Assembly (NCBI RefSeq): GCF_002288925.2
Contig: NW_022098001.1
Span: forward strand, 901,205-965,204
DNA length: 64,000 nucleotides
Origin: Delphinapterus leucas
Taxonomy: Eukaryota; Chordata; Mammalia; Artiodactyla; Monodontidae
Direction: 5' to 3'
The notes under the pieces are model-generated. The model was not told the DNA's origin. It worked only from the letters and a program-made list of their open reading frames with translations, and made no database searches. The position numbers and the translations under genes were made by a program. Of the stretch, positions 62,890-64,000 are shown in pieces; positions within the stretch are counted from its first letter, which is position 1, and each line of letters begins with the position of its first letter.

Positions 62890-63505
62890 CTAGTTTCCAA
62901 AATAAATATTGATAAAATGATTAAACATAACAATGGCTACCAGATTTCTATTTCACCGGCATACAATCCTGTGACATGACATAAATGAGCCTCAGGTATT
63001 CAGGACTCCTCAGAACGTTAAGGAGAGTCACATAAATCAACACAGGCTATACCTATATAGCTGCGATAATGAGGCCCAAGTCAACTCAGTCATCTGTGCA
63101 GCAATCACAGTAATACCACAGTAATACCTCATTAATTCAGAGTGCACCTACCATCGCTCAAGGAGCAAATATTTATTGAGCAGGCATTCTGTTCAAGGTA
63201 CAATGCTAATCACAATGGGAAGGCAAAGAAACATGAGATACGGTCTTGGCTATCAAAAAATTAAACACCTTTTTGGAGAAATAACATATGGAAGCTTGAA
63301 AACCTAACTAACAATAAAAGGAAGTATATGATCAATACAGTGACTGATCCAGACTCAGGAAATACCTGTCTAATGTTGAGTGTCAGTCAACTGACAGAAG
63401 AAACATGTGCAATAAAAATTCATAGATTGTAACTCTAAGAGTGAAGATGATATTCTCCTGCTTCTGATCTCTGCTAATTTTGTGGAATTTAAAATTATAA
63501 GCTCT

Positions 63506-63703
63506 GGGGGACTTCCCTGGTGGTCCAGCAGTTAAGACTCTGTGCTCTCAATGCAGGGGGCCTGGGTTCGATCCCTAGTCAGGAGACTAGATACCACATG
63601 CCCAATGAAAGATCCTGCACACGGCAACGAAGATCCCATGTGCAGCAACTAAACCGGGTGCAGCAAATAAGTAAATATTTTTTAAAAATAAATAAAATAA
63701 AAT
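63506..63703 (+). mobile_element. Older tRNA-derived SINE
   Basis: Head gggggacttccctggtggtc, B-box-like gggttcgatccc, tail aaataaataaaataaaat. A perfect 15-bp target duplication (aaaattataagctct) lies at 63491-63505 and 63704-63718. The body differs from the CHR copies. Confidence 0.91.
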
Positions 63704-63744
63704 AAAATTATAAGCTCTATTGCCCACATAAAGGAGTGAACGTA

Positions 63745-64000
63745 AGTGCCAAAAGACATATGCAAGAATGTTCAGAGCAGCTTTATTTATAATAACCCCA
63801 AACTGGAAATAGTGCAAAAGCCCATCAGTAGAAAGGATAAATGGTTGTATATTAATACCAAGGAATATTGTATAGCAATGAAAAAGAATGAACTATAGCT
63901 AGCTATACGCAACAGCATGAATCTCACATTATCAAATAAAAGAAGATGCAAAAGAGTACACACTGTATTATTCATTGATATGAAGAGTAAAAACAGGGAC
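63745..64000 (+). mobile_element. L1 3' end fragment running off the window
   Basis: gttcagagcagctttattta, aatggttgtatattaatacc and aatgaaaaagaatgaactat are L1 3' UTR phrases. It reaches the right edge. Confidence 0.75.

Noticed and set aside
643..62889. PKHD1 (fibrocystin) instead of PKHD1L1
   Set aside because: The exon-level sequence matches fibrocystin-L as I know it, and 37 exons within 62 kb are far denser than in PKHD1.
1..64000. CRISPR arrays, bacterial operons, riboswitches, rRNA
   Set aside because: The sequence is a mammalian intron-exon region; no spaced short repeats or RNA gene signatures were seen.

Overview
This is a piece of a mammalian nuclear genome, most likely a cetacean (whale or dolphin). 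The main clue is 18 copies of tRNA-derived SINEs whose head reads 'ggcttccctggtggcgcagtgg', the CHR family of whales and hippos. Short copies ending in '...gtaccgc' plus poly(A) and long copies ending in '...agccaaaaataaataaa' are both present. An old mariner of the type found in even-toed ungulates and whales, L1 3' ends, L2, MIR, MER5A/MER20 and old LTRs fill the rest.

The only host gene I can support is PKHD1L1 (fibrocystin-L), on the minus strand, so its 5' side lies at high coordinates. I traced 37 consecutive internal exons from 62889 down to 643. Each has AG/GT borders, and every junction keeps the reading frame. They sum to 7287 nt, exactly 2429 codons, with no stop or frameshift. Both ends of the gene lie outside the window. 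'Window residues' below number this 2429-residue segment.

Protein layout in transcript order: a segment related to the fibrocystin N-terminal half (exons 1-3); about 11 IPT/TIG repeats (exons 4-11 and 14-19) interrupted by a cupredoxin-like module (exons 12-13); G8 domain 1 (exons 20-24); parallel beta-helix module 1 (exons 25-28, including a 1030-nt exon); a linker (exons 28-30); G8 domain 2 (exons 31-36); and the start of a second beta-helix (exon 37). The family product is a very large type I membrane protein, about 4,200 residues, with a huge extracellular part. It is reported as a coat protein of hair-cell stereocilia needed for hearing, and as expressed in activated lymphocytes.

Introns hold everything else: the SINEs, L1 fragments, a near-full-length but broken mariner (41564-42839), one probable solo LTR (4504-4954), one LTR-like block (about 10300-11036) and several microsatellites. 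I saw no other gene, no RNA gene, no CRISPR array and no new molecular system. The most interesting signals are in the architecture of the gene: introns at the same place in repeated IPT units, two intron-poor giant exons, a phase 1-1 cupredoxin-like cassette, a duplicated G8/beta-helix module, and inverted SINE pairs around exons.
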